Part shown: piece after piece, positions 1 through 7,863 of the stretch
How positions within the stretch are numbered: position 1 is the stretch's first letter
How the letters are laid out: each line of letters begins with the position of its first letter
DNA from: JAPHTQ01 sp050302275
GTDB taxonomy: Bacteria; Pseudomonadota; Gammaproteobacteria; Thiohalomonadales; Thiohalomonadaceae
Direction: 5' to 3'
Assembly (NCBI GenBank): GCA_050302275.1
Contig: JBNLAT010000008.1
Location: forward strand, 17,982-81,981
DNA: 64,000 nt
The notes under the pieces: generated by a model
The model's input: only the letters and a program-made list of their open reading frames with translations
Told to the model about the DNA's origin: nothing
Database searches by the model: none
Translations under genes and position numbers: made by a program

Positions 1-933
1 GCCATCGACTTCACCGTGCAGTCACGCACCAACGAGGTCTACGCCGATGTGGATCGCGGCAACATGAGCTACGAAGAGGCCAACCGCAAGATACTGGAGA
101 TCAATACCGGTGCGGGTCTCATCGACGGTTTTTCTGAGGTCTACGACAGCCTGCCGCCCGAAACCAAAGCAGGTAATGGCGACCCACGCCTGCCACTGGA
201 GATGGTCGCCGACGCGGAAGGGCTGAAACTAATGGTCCACGCAGGCTATGACCCGGCTGAGGCAGGAGAAGGCTGGCGCCTGATGCGGGCCGCCGCTGAT
301 CGGGCACGACGCAGCGACAGTAATGCCTTCGCCATGAGCTTTCTGCCACCGCAGATGCGCTCACTAATGAGTGGTGTCGAGGGACCGATGGGACAGATCC
401 AGGCTGAAGCCCTGACCCGCACCATCAGCCAGTTACCGCCGGACCGTCCCAAGCTGCTCGCCTCCCTGTCGCGCTCGAAAGAGATCGAAAAACTGAAGCA
501 GGGACATAAGCTCACCGTCGGCAAGGAATCATTCAACAAGGCGGTCAGTGGTTTTCTCCTCGGCGATGCTCGTCGGGCTTACGATGAAGGTGACTGGCGC
601 CGCGCCCGCGATCTCTATCAGGGTGCCTGGGACTCGGGCATGCAATCGGCTGAAGTCGCCTATCGCCTGGGACAGTCACAACTGGGGGGCATGGCCTTCG
701 CCGCCACCGAACGGGAAAAGGAGTTGGCCGAAGAGTATCTGCTCAAGGCGACCAAACTGGATAAGAAAATGGCCGAGCCCTACAAGGCGTTGGGTGAGCT
801 CTACGGTGAATGGGAACGTTACGAAGAGGGTGTGACGATGTACAACCAGTACCTCAAAGTGGCGCCAAAGGCGAAGGACCGTAGCCGTATCGAGCGACAG
901 ATCCGCAAACTGCAACGCAAAGCAGGGAGATAG
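1..933 (+). CDS. M48-family metalloprotease with C-terminal TPRs, 3' part only
   Basis: The frame is open from the first base of the window, so this is the C-terminal 310 residues of a longer protein. An E-x2-AD segment (EMVADAEG) followed by LMVHAGYDP matches the third zinc-ligand region of M48 peptidases such as BepA. The HExxH helix would lie upstream, outside the window. From about residue 185 the sequence becomes TPR-like, with helical pairs rich in A/Y/L (LYQGAWDSG, YLLKATKLD, MYNQYLKVAPK). M48-TPR proteins in Gram-negatives work in the periplasm on outer-membrane proteins. The next gene starts 3 bases after the stop, so the two are probably co-transcribed. Family assignment is fairly sure; the exact subfamily cannot be set from a fragment. 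Confidence 0.75.
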   Translation, partial: AIDFTVQSRTNEVYADVDRGNMSYEEANRKILEINTGAGLIDGFSEVYDSLPPETKAGNGDPRLPLEMVADAEGLKLMVHAGYDPAEAGEGWRLMRAAADRARRSDSNAFAMSFLPPQMRSLMSGVEGPMGQIQAEALTRTISQLPPDRPKLLASLSRSKEIEKLKQGHKLTVGKESFNKAVSGFLLGDARRAYDEGDWRRARDLYQGAWDSGMQSAEVAYRLGQSQLGGMAFAATEREKELAEEYLLKATKLDKKMAEPYKALGELYGEWERYEEGVTMYNQYLKVAPKAKDRSRIERQIRKLQRKAGR

Positions 934-936
934 ACG

Positions 937-1797
937 ATGAAGAAATTTGCCGGGTTAATCCTGTTGCCACTCACCTGCCTGCTGACGAGCAACGCTGCGC
1001 TGGCTGCCTCGGCTACCCTGCGCTACGGCTTCAAGGACGGCGCCACCTATACAGTCAAACAGCAGTACCACAACGTCGGTACCTCGGTGACAACGATGAA
1101 TATGATGGGACAGGAGCGAACCATGGAATCGCCGCTGAACCACGTGACCAAAAATATCTGGAGCGTCAAAGCCAAAAGAGAGGGCGGCAAGATACTGCTC
1201 GACACCAGCTACGGCAAATCCGAAGGGGGTGAGCGCTGGGGCGATCCCTCCTCGGGCAGCGGCGCGGATATCTACGGCAAGAGTTCGGCCCGAGCAACAT
1301 TCGATCCGACGAAGGGCCTTGTCGCACTGAGCGCCAAACCCGCCAAAGACCCTATTGTCGATAACATCTACCGTTTCCGTTTCGCCTGGATGCCTAAGTT
1401 ACCGAAGAAAGCACTCAAGGTCGGCGACAGTTTCATTCATGACTACACCATGCAGAGTGGCATGATCACGATGAAGGGGGAAGACGAGTATATTCTCGAC
1501 GAGATATCAGGGGACGTCGCCTACTTCACCGTGGAGAGTCAGTCGGTGGTAGTTCACGACTACAGCAAACTCTACCAGCAGCAGGAAGGGATGCCGCAGG
1601 GCATGGGACAGGCGATGGGTAACCTGACTATGGCCTATCAGGGCGAGGGCAGTGCCGCCTTTGATCTTGAGGAAGGCATTTTTGTTGAGCGGGAAATGAA
1701 AACCGCCTACACCACGAAGAAATCCAAAACTCCCGGCCTGATGATCAACAGTATGCGCGGCACTATCCGGGATAAATGGGAACTGGAACGACGCTAA
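937..1797 (+). CDS. secreted protein of unknown function
   Basis: 286 residues with a clear Sec signal peptide: MKK, a hydrophobic stretch LILLPLTCLL, and a likely cut after NAALAA. The mature part looks beta-rich (YGFKDGATYTVKQQYHNV, then alternating hydrophobic strands) and has a Met/Gln-rich loop near residues 208-228. No catalytic motif is recognised. A good Shine-Dalgarno (GGGAGA) lies before the ATG, inside the end of the upstream M48-TPR gene. The 3-base gap implies a two-gene unit, so it may be a periplasmic partner of that protease. This is inference from position only. Confidence 0.7.
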   Translation: MKKFAGLILLPLTCLLTSNAALAASATLRYGFKDGATYTVKQQYHNVGTSVTTMNMMGQERTMESPLNHVTKNIWSVKAKREGGKILLDTSYGKSEGGERWGDPSSGSGADIYGKSSARATFDPTKGLVALSAKPAKDPIVDNIYRFRFAWMPKLPKKALKVGDSFIHDYTMQSGMITMKGEDEYILDEISGDVAYFTVESQSVVVHDYSKLYQQQEGMPQGMGQAMGNLTMAYQGEGSAAFDLEEGIFVEREMKTAYTTKKSKTPGLMINSMRGTIRDKWELERR

Positions 1798-1808
1798 AGC
1801 TGACCGAT

Positions 1809-2063
1809 ATGCAAAATAACTGGAGCGTCTATATCGTCCGTTGCAGCGACGGCACTTTTTATACTGGCGTGGCGAAGGATCTGGAGCGACGTATCCAGCA
1901 GCATAATCAGGGTAACGCCGGTGCCAAATATACCCGTGCCCGCCGCCCCGTCGAACTGGTCTATAGGGAAACCGCCGTGGATCGCTCCACGGCGCAGCAA
2001 CGCGAATACCAGATACGTAAACTCAGCGTGGTACAGAAACAGCAGCTGATCGCTAGCCAATAG
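1809..2063 (+). CDS. GIY-YIG domain protein (YhbQ/UPF0213-like)
   Basis: 84 residues. The GIY-YIG signature is present as YIVRCSDGTFYTGVAKDLERR, with the conserved second-half arginine (DLERRIQQHN) and a later KYTRARRPVELVY and E-Y-x-I-R-K-L helix, as in the YhbQ group. Members are small single-domain putative nucleases; for YhbQ-type proteins the biological substrate is poorly defined. I chose the ATG at 1809 because family members begin only a few residues before the first tyrosine. An upstream in-frame ATG at 1776 lies inside the preceding gene and would add 11 residues. It starts 11 bases after the preceding stop. Confidence 0.85.
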   Translation: MQNNWSVYIVRCSDGTFYTGVAKDLERRIQQHNQGNAGAKYTRARRPVELVYRETAVDRSTAQQREYQIRKLSVVQKQQLIASQ

Positions 2064-2158
2064 CCGCGTCCCGCACATAACGCTAAGATATCGACAATGC
2101 ATCGTTCGTGCCTGGAGATACCATCTGAAATGGTGCAACAACTGAAACAGGATTGAGC

Positions 2159-2431
2159 ATGTCAGAAGAACGTCGACGCCATGTTCGTATTGAGGTCCCC
2201 ATGCCAGTACTGGTCACCCATCACGCACTGGGTACCATAGAGCTGGTCACCGCAGACATCTGCGATAACGGCGTCTTTCTCAAAGCGGAGCCCAGCCAGT
2301 GCCCCCCCGTGGGTGACGAGGTCACACTGCAACTCAAAGGTGGTCTCCTCGGCGATGGCGAAGAACCACCACTGGTTAGAGCACAGGTGGTCCGCATTAC
2401 CGAAAACGGAATGGGTGTGGAATTTTTGTAA
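2159..2431 (+). CDS. PilZ domain protein
   Basis: 90 residues, a stand-alone PilZ domain. The two c-di-GMP contact motifs are visible: RRRHVRIEVP (RxxxR) near the N terminus and D-I-C-D-N-G-V-F-L (the D/N-x-S-x-x-G position, here with N in place of S). The C-terminal strand GMGVEFL is typical. It is expected to bind c-di-GMP and act as an adaptor in the cytoplasm. The replaced serine makes binding slightly less certain. Three GGDEF proteins elsewhere in the window could supply or regulate the ligand. The ATG at 2159 gives the natural length; a TTG at 2153 is also in frame. Confidence 0.8.
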   Translation: MSEERRRHVRIEVPMPVLVTHHALGTIELVTADICDNGVFLKAEPSQCPPVGDEVTLQLKGGLLGDGEEPPLVRAQVVRITENGMGVEFL

Positions 2432-2496
2432 CCACACTCATCAGAAATCGATATGCCCACATCCTCGCGATGCCCGGGCAACAGGAGCATGTAGCA

Positions 2497-3099
2497 ATGG
2501 CTGAAGAAGAGAAGCCACAAGCGGAAGCCGCTGAAAAAGCTGCGCCGAAAAAAGCAGCAAGAAAGAAGGCTTCCACAAAAAAGCGTGCCGCACCGAAAAA
2601 ACGGGCAGCGAAAAAGCGTGTGGCGAAAAAATCCGCCACACCCACCAGCGAGACTGAAATCAGGGTAACCCTGGAGAAAGGATCTGCCGCCGCCGCGACA
2701 TCCGGCAGCCCAACACCACAGAATGCAGTGCCGACCCCGCAGGTCTGGTGGCGTGCCGCGCTCATGATCGGTGTGGTGGTACTGGTCTTCAGTTACATCC
2801 GTCAGGCCGCCCACGACGATGGCATCACCGTAAACAAAGGCATAGCACCCTCACCCTGGGCCAGTGATGCGCCGCTGGAAGAGTCGGCACAGCCACATCC
2901 GTGGGAACTAGCACCGCTGCCGGAAGGTAACGATTTCGCGGCGCCACAGCCCTATGCGCCGCAACCGGGCCAACAAGCCTACCCCGGACTGGACCCATGG
3001 CAACCCTCAGCGAATGCCGTAGAGCAAACGCCCCAGCCGTACTACCCGCCGCCCCCAGGTTATTACAGCTCGCAGTCTGCGCCCACCTATCAACGCTAG
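2497..3099 (+). CDS. membrane protein with histone H1-like Lys/Ala-rich N-terminus
   Basis: 200 residues. After an acidic start (MAEEEKPQ) comes a strongly basic stretch, about residues 10-50, built from KKAA/KKRA repeats, resembling the tail of histone H1 or AlgP. One membrane segment follows (ALMIGVVVLVFSYI, about 95-110), then a Pro/Gln/Tyr-rich tail that ends in a PPPPGYY-type sequence. The basic part should be cytosolic (positive-inside) and could bind nucleic acid, placing the tail in the periplasm. An AGGAG 9 bases before the ATG at 2497 supports this start over a longer frame from 2470. The function is unknown; low complexity makes homology unreliable. Confidence 0.65.
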   Translation: MAEEEKPQAEAAEKAAPKKAARKKASTKKRAAPKKRAAKKRVAKKSATPTSETEIRVTLEKGSAAAATSGSPTPQNAVPTPQVWWRAALMIGVVVLVFSYIRQAAHDDGITVNKGIAPSPWASDAPLEESAQPHPWELAPLPEGNDFAAPQPYAPQPGQQAYPGLDPWQPSANAVEQTPQPYYPPPPGYYSSQSAPTYQR

Positions 3100-3278
3100 C
3101 AGTTTCTGCACGGCAACCCAGTCATGCCCATGCTAATCATGGGGTTGCATGATCTGGTGGGTACAGGCTACGTTCTAGTTAATGTAAACTTGCGCTTGGC
3201 ACCATCCCGGGCACCACTGCCTATAGAAAAATAACCAGTGCCCTCATTACAGAAAAAAACATGCAAGGTATTTGATTC

Positions 3279-3749
3279 ATGACATTTTTATCATTTCCAC
3301 AGCTTCTCAAGGCGCTCGTTGTCGCCGTGGTAACGGCTGTACTCGGCTATCTGCTCTACCCCCATCTGGGCCTTGATGCCACCGTGCCGGTAAAGGTCTA
3401 TGTCTTTATCCTCGCCATCGGTGCGTTTATCGGTGGTCTGGGCGCGGCAATCGATCTCAGTAGTACTGGCGCAACCGCCAAGGGTGGTGAGAGTGTTTCG
3501 GTCTTTGTCGGCAACCTCTCCTTCAAGGCCTCCTCAGAAGAACTGCGCGAACTGTTCGCACCATACGGCGACGTTCGTTCGGTGCGTATCATGAAGGATC
3601 GCGCCACCCGTAGACCACGCGGTTTCGCCTTTGTCGAAATGGGCGAGGCACAGGCCACCAAGGCAATCAAAGGGTTGGATGGCAAGGAGTTCATGGGCCG
3701 CTCCCTGCGCGTTAACGCCGGTGTCGAGCGCAGTCAGCAGGACAGCTGA
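3279..3749 (+). CDS. membrane-anchored RRM RNA-binding protein
   Basis: 156 residues. Two hydrophobic segments (about 9-27 and 38-60) are followed by one complete RNA recognition motif from about residue 70. RNP2 is VFVGNL and RNP1 is RGFAFVEM, and the usual EELRELFAPYGDV helix and LRVNAG last strand are present. The RRM fold binds single-stranded RNA; the two helices would hold it on the cytoplasmic face of the inner membrane. A strong terminator follows at 3769. Nothing shows which RNAs it binds. Soluble bacterial RRM proteins are about 80-100 residues, so the membrane part is the notable addition. Confidence 0.85.
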   Translation: MTFLSFPQLLKALVVAVVTAVLGYLLYPHLGLDATVPVKVYVFILAIGAFIGGLGAAIDLSSTGATAKGGESVSVFVGNLSFKASSEELRELFAPYGDVRSVRIMKDRATRRPRGFAFVEMGEAQATKAIKGLDGKEFMGRSLRVNAGVERSQQDS

Positions 3750-3768
3750 ACGATAAACCCGCTACAAT

Positions 3769-3808
3769 ACGCCGCGGTACAGTCGATGTGCCGCGGCGTT
3801 TTACTTTT
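3769..3808 (+). terminator. rho-independent terminator after the RRM gene
   Basis: A 13-base stem (3769-3781 with 3787-3799, one mismatch, GC-rich core CCGCGG) with loop GTCGA is followed by TTTTACTTTT. It ends 11 bases before the next ATG and separates the RRM gene from the DUF3549 gene. Confidence 0.85.
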
Positions 3809-3819
3809 CAGATAATGGC

Positions 3820-4845
3820 ATGAGCAACACCATCACCCTTAGCGACTTCCTGCAGCAAAGCGGCACTCAGGCCCTGTTTTTCGATATGGGCCGCGGCATT
3901 CGTCCGCTCGACCCGGAGCAGTTCCGCCGCTTCGATGCGGCACTGGAACCTTACCCCTATCCGTTACAGCAACACGCCTGGCTGGCGATCCTCGGCAAGC
4001 ATGGTGAAGAAGCAGAAGGACAGTTCATCTGGTTCCTCAAATTTCCACTGGATGAACAGGGTCTGCTGATACAGGGCACCCGCGACGACTTCCTCGGTCG
4101 CCTGCTGCAAAACCACGAACAGAACGCCGAAGAAGCGCCGGAAAGTCCCTACGGCTTTAAACCCAGGGAGAGTGTGATGGCTGCCTTCCATGCCATCGCC
4201 ACCCGAGCCATGGCACAGTCACCGAGCCGTTTTTACGACCATGCCCGCAGCTACCTGCGTGGTGAGCCGGGTTACGACCAGTGGGCCTTTGTCGGTGTTC
4301 AGGGCATGGCTGATGTCGCTGCGCGACTGGATGAGGAAGCAAATCGGCAATTGGTGCAACAGGCATTGCCACAATTGCCGCCGCCTGCCCTGGTTGCCTT
4401 TTGTGGGTTTCTGGAAAATGTCGCGCTGGATGGCGCTACCGTCGAGATTTTGCTGCAGCGGCTGCAGCAGGAACTACAGAACGAGGAGCCCGACCTCAAC
4501 ACCGTGGTGGCGTTACTACGCAGCTTCTCCTGCAGCAGCGATCCATCACTACGTGAAACAGCGGTAGGCGAAGCGCTGCAAAGCCGGTATAGCCGTCATG
4601 TCGAAATCCTGGCCGCCATTGCCGCACGTAACTGGGAAAGCCTGCATAACGAAGCGTTAGCCAAATCGTTCTGTGAAGCACTGGCGGAGAATAATCTGGG
4701 GCATGATGCCTTTATCCAGATCATGGCCGACCTACTCTACCTCCCCGGCCTGCGGACCCCGCTGCTGGCGCAGTTGCGAAATCCGGAGCGCTCAACAGCA
4801 CTGGCCGAGGCGGTCGGTGCGATGTTCAAGACTTCACTGACCTGA
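3820..4845 (+). CDS. DUF3549 family protein
   Basis: 341 residues, soluble and mostly helical. The N-terminal region with QALFFDMGRGIRPLD and the following YPYPLQQHAWLAIL matches the DUF3549 family of gammaproteobacteria, whose members have this length. No enzymatic motif is known for the family. The second half consists of helical pairs that could form a HEAT-like solenoid (for example LVAFCGFLENVALDG and VVALLRSFS). The gene stands alone between the terminator at 3769 and a convergent lipoprotein gene. Role unknown. Confidence 0.75.
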   Translation: MSNTITLSDFLQQSGTQALFFDMGRGIRPLDPEQFRRFDAALEPYPYPLQQHAWLAILGKHGEEAEGQFIWFLKFPLDEQGLLIQGTRDDFLGRLLQNHEQNAEEAPESPYGFKPRESVMAAFHAIATRAMAQSPSRFYDHARSYLRGEPGYDQWAFVGVQGMADVAARLDEEANRQLVQQALPQLPPPALVAFCGFLENVALDGATVEILLQRLQQELQNEEPDLNTVVALLRSFSCSSDPSLRETAVGEALQSRYSRHVEILAAIAARNWESLHNEALAKSFCEALAENNLGHDAFIQIMADLLYLPGLRTPLLAQLRNPERSTALAEAVGAMFKTSLT

Positions 4846-4857
4846 ACCTGCTCAGTA

Positions 4858-6183
4858 TTACATCAGCACCTTTTTCGTTTCATTCTGCGCGGTAGTAATC
4901 CGTTTAACCGCAACGGTAGCGAGCTGGATGTACCACGGCTCCTCACGCATGTTGTAAGCCAAATCGCGGCTACCGTCTTCCCGCAGATGGATAATGACAT
5001 TCGGCTTCTTACCCGGATCAGTCGTTAACCAGCCACCTACGAAGAGATCGCCGCTGATATCTGCCACCATGCTGTTGACCATGGCGTCATCAGGAGTGAC
5101 TGAAGCACTGAAGCGTCGGTCGATCTCACCCTTGCCGTTAAGCTTGATCAGACCGTTGGCCTCGCGATTGCCGTAGCTGGAGAAGCTACCGCCCACATAG
5201 ATAGCGCCGCTACAGTTGTCCACGGTCACCAGGCTGTTCACATACTGCTCACCTTCACCAGCAAAACGTAGCGGTGCAAACCGGCTGTTCAGTTCACCCG
5301 TTTCAGTAAGACGGGCAAGATGATCGACAGATTCATCGTCGTAGCTATGGAACCAGCCGCCAACGTAGATATCGCGGCTATTATCGTTGGCCAGGGCCAG
5401 GGCGAAGACCTCACGGTCAAAACCCTTTCCGGGATTGAAGGAAACCTCCGCGGTACCGTCTGTATTGAGGCGGGCAATATGCTGCAGGGCGATATCGTCA
5501 TAGGCAGTAAAGTCCCCTGCGACATAAACATCTCCGCTACCATCATTGGTCGGGACGATGGCACGGACGATGTCGTTGGTGCCCTTACCGATGTTGAAAG
5601 CCTTGTCCACAGAGCCGTCAGAATTCAGGCGTACAAGGTGATTGGTTTCGACACCGTTATAGTGGGTAAAACGGCCACCTACATAGATATCACCACTACC
5701 GTCACGGGCGGGGGCGATCACTTCCACCCGACTGTCGAAGCCGTTGCCAATGTTGAAGGTTGTATCGCGGGAACCGTCGTAATTAAGACGAACAATGTTG
5801 TTAACTGCACCCTTATCGTAGCGGCTGAAATCGCCGCCGACATAGAGCGCATCGCTGCCATCCAGCGCGGGGGCTATGGTGTAGACTGCGTTATCGAACC
5901 CCTTGCCGGCGTTAAAACGCTTATCCAGGATGCCATCCCGACTGACACGAGCCAGCCCCTGTGCCGCCTGGTGGTTAAAGGCGGAGAAATAGCCACCCAC
6001 GTAGAGATGGCCGTTACCGGCATCGGCGACGGCTAACACCTCTTCGTTAAAGCCTTTGAATTTACCGCCGGTGCTTGCTGTATTGTCGCTACTACTATCC
6101 AGGCAACCGCCAAGGGTTAGAAGTCCACCGACAAGAATGGCCCCGCGTAGTGCATTGTTAATCAAACCGATTGAGCCTTTCAT
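4858..6183 (-). CDS. seven-bladed beta-propeller lipoprotein (delta-60 type repeats)
   Basis: 441 residues. The start at 6183 has a GGAGG upstream and gives a lipoprotein signal ending in the lipobox LTLGGC. The rest is seven repeats of about 54 residues, each with a YVGG-x-F core (YVGGYF, YVGGDF, YVGGRF, YVAGDF, YVGGWF, YVGGSF, FVGGWL) and an ARLN-x-DG-type strand. Seven copies fit one closed seven-bladed propeller. Such proteins are usually displayed on the outer membrane or in the periplasm as binding scaffolds. No active-site residues are seen. Two cysteines in the last third (including one in VDNCSG) are not part of the repeat. Confidence 0.8.
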   Translation of the reverse strand: MKGSIGLINNALRGAILVGGLLTLGGCLDSSSDNTASTGGKFKGFNEEVLAVADAGNGHLYVGGYFSAFNHQAAQGLARVSRDGILDKRFNAGKGFDNAVYTIAPALDGSDALYVGGDFSRYDKGAVNNIVRLNYDGSRDTTFNIGNGFDSRVEVIAPARDGSGDIYVGGRFTHYNGVETNHLVRLNSDGSVDKAFNIGKGTNDIVRAIVPTNDGSGDVYVAGDFTAYDDIALQHIARLNTDGTAEVSFNPGKGFDREVFALALANDNSRDIYVGGWFHSYDDESVDHLARLTETGELNSRFAPLRFAGEGEQYVNSLVTVDNCSGAIYVGGSFSSYGNREANGLIKLNGKGEIDRRFSASVTPDDAMVNSMVADISGDLFVGGWLTTDPGKKPNVIIHLREDGSRDLAYNMREEPWYIQLATVAVKRITTAQNETKKVLM

Positions 6184-6381
6184 ATCGCATACCTCCGTAC
6201 ATCCGGACACAACGTCTTATCCTTGTAGACGAATGTGCACCCAAGATGGATGAGGCTCAATAGCAAAAACAGGCTGTTTTTCACGTTCCTGAGAACCAAC
6301 TCACAAAGTGGACGTACGCTGGCTCACAAAGCAGAGAATCCTTAAAAACAAGGGGAATACGTGGTGGAGGAATAGCGCTCT

Positions 6382-6852
6382 TCAGCTGGCAACCGAGTTC
6401 ACATTCAGGACACGATGTTTTGCCCGAATAAACGAACTATGGGGTAGATAGAGCAGCTCGGCGATACGTCGCACCATGTGTTCTTCATAGCGATCCACAT
6501 GCCCATCGGCTGCGGCGACCCGCCAAAGCAACTCGATCACCTGCTCCTTCTGCTCATGACTGAGCTGATCTTTTAACAGGGAAGTGAACTGGTAGTAATC
6601 GACCGCATCGGCCACCTCAGCCTCGGCCAGGGAGTAGAGCGCGGTCACCTCGTCTACGCTGAGGCCGAAATGTTCGCGTAGCGCCTTGGCGGCGGCATCC
6701 CGCTCAGTTTGATAGATCACATCATCCTGGCGTGACATCTCTACCAGCAAGGCAGCTGTCGCCAGGTGCAGGGCATGTTGCGGATCGGTATTCTCCATCC
6801 CTACCGGATTGATGATCCTTCGCTCCACAAAATCCCGAATCGCTTGTAACAT
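6382..6852 (-). CDS. TerB-like tellurite resistance domain protein
   Basis: 156 residues, all helical, soluble. The pattern ATAALLVEMSRQDDVI...ER with a second copy WRVAAADGHVDRYEEHMVRRIAELL matches the TerB/DjlA-type domain, where Asp/Glu residues (DG-x-V-D-x-x-E) form a metal-binding loop. Members with this architecture are common in gammaproteobacteria and the name does not prove tellurite resistance. It lies divergent to the LOG gene, with 89 bases between their starts. The stretch 6184-6381 between this gene and the propeller gene shows no further gene. Confidence 0.8.
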   Translation of the reverse strand: MLQAIRDFVERRIINPVGMENTDPQHALHLATAALLVEMSRQDDVIYQTERDAAAKALREHFGLSVDEVTALYSLAEAEVADAVDYYQFTSLLKDQLSHEQKEQVIELLWRVAAADGHVDRYEEHMVRRIAELLYLPHSSFIRAKHRVLNVNSVAS

Positions 6853-6941
6853 TCGTGATATCCCGTGCTAATTTGATGCAATATCGGTGGGAATAACCAA
6901 CCGCTCTCACCATACCGACCCACAAAAAGAGAGATAAGTTC

Positions 6942-7703
6942 ATGATCGAAGACCTTAAAGGGGACGAATCCTGGCGCCTGTTCAGGATTATCAGCGAGTT
7001 CACCGAGGGTTTTGAGGAGCTTTCAGACATCGGTTTCGCCGTCACCATCTTCGGTTCAGCCCGAACCAAACCGGCCGATCCCTATTATCAGGCAGCAGAA
7101 AAGATTGCCGCGTTACTGGCCGATGAGGGCTTCGCCATCATCTCCGGCGGCGGCCCGGGCATTATGGAAGCGGCCAACAAAGGTGGTGCGGAGCGGGGGG
7201 CCACGTCGGTAGGACTCAATATCGACCTGCCCTTCGAGCAGGTGCCCAATGAATACCAGAACCTTTCCCTCGACTTTCGCTACTTTTTTGCCCGCAAGGT
7301 CATGTTCGTCAAATACTCCATGGGCTATGTCTGTATGCCTGGCGGCTTCGGCACCCTGGATGAGTTCTTCGAGTCCCTGACCCTGATGCAGACCAACAAG
7401 ATCTATCGCATGCCGCTGGTGCTGTATGGCATTGAGTACTGGGAAGGCCTGCTTGGTTGGATGCGCAGCAAGCTTATCGAACATGGCACCATCTCCATGG
7501 AAGACTTCGATCTCATCACCCTCACCGACGACCCCAGGGAAGTGGTGGCGATCATGAAGCAGCACCGCGACTGGAAACAGGAGAAGATCCGCGAGGCGCA
7601 CCTGGCGGAAATGAAGAAACGCTTTGGAGAAGAAGGAGGCAAGGAATGGCTCGAATGCATGGAACAACTCTACCCGCAAATAAGGGAGATGCTCGGCAAA
7701 TAG
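6942..7703 (+). CDS. LOG-family Rossmann-fold protein (TIGR00730 type)
   Basis: 253 residues. The two family signatures are intact: SGGGPGIMEAANKG and PGGFGTLDE. LOG proteins are phosphoribohydrolases that split nucleoside 5'-monophosphates into base and ribose 5-phosphate, first described for cytokinin activation in plants; bacterial members can act on AMP and other nucleotides. An N-terminal extension of about 35 residues (MIEDLKGDESWRLF...) and a C-terminal extension rich in E/K lie outside the core. The AGAGAT before the ATG is a reasonable ribosome site. Substrate unknown here. Confidence 0.85.
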   Translation: MIEDLKGDESWRLFRIISEFTEGFEELSDIGFAVTIFGSARTKPADPYYQAAEKIAALLADEGFAIISGGGPGIMEAANKGGAERGATSVGLNIDLPFEQVPNEYQNLSLDFRYFFARKVMFVKYSMGYVCMPGGFGTLDEFFESLTLMQTNKIYRMPLVLYGIEYWEGLLGWMRSKLIEHGTISMEDFDLITLTDDPREVVAIMKQHRDWKQEKIREAHLAEMKKRFGEEGGKEWLECMEQLYPQIREMLGK

Positions 7704-7743
7704 CCGACTATCCCGCATACCCTGCCACCGGTCCCGCGCCGTT

Positions 7744-7829
7744 GCCCCGCTGGGGCATCCTCGTTACACTCGTCGAGTACAGACTCGGCTGCGTGACGCG
7801 TCATGCGGTCTACTATTAGGTCAGACCTA
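7744..7829. repeat. cluster of four short palindromes upstream of the DUF1631 gene
   Basis: Within 86 bases there are four perfect inverted repeats: GCCCC-GCT-GGGGC (7744-7756), ACTCG-T-CGAGT (7768-7778), TGACGCGTCA (7794-7803) and TAGGTC-A-GACCTA (7817-7829). The first may be a weak terminator for the LOG gene, but no T-run follows. The last lies 34 bases before the next ATG, where an operator would sit. Functional meaning is inferred. Confidence 0.45.
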
Positions 7830-7863
7830 GCTTTCGATATAGTAACCAGACGGAGGCATATCT

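Noticed and set aside
1776..1808. Upstream ATG for the GIY-YIG gene
   Set aside because: It lies inside the preceding gene and gives an N terminus longer than the family norm.
3121..3170. CATGCCCATG...CATGGGGTTGCATG imperfect hairpin between the H1-like and RRM genes
   Set aside because: The arms pair only in part and no T-run follows, so it is not convincing as a terminator.
5320..6036. 238-codon plus-strand frame opposite the propeller lipoprotein gene
   Set aside because: The propeller repeats on the other strand are clear; this frame is a by-product of their repetitive codons.
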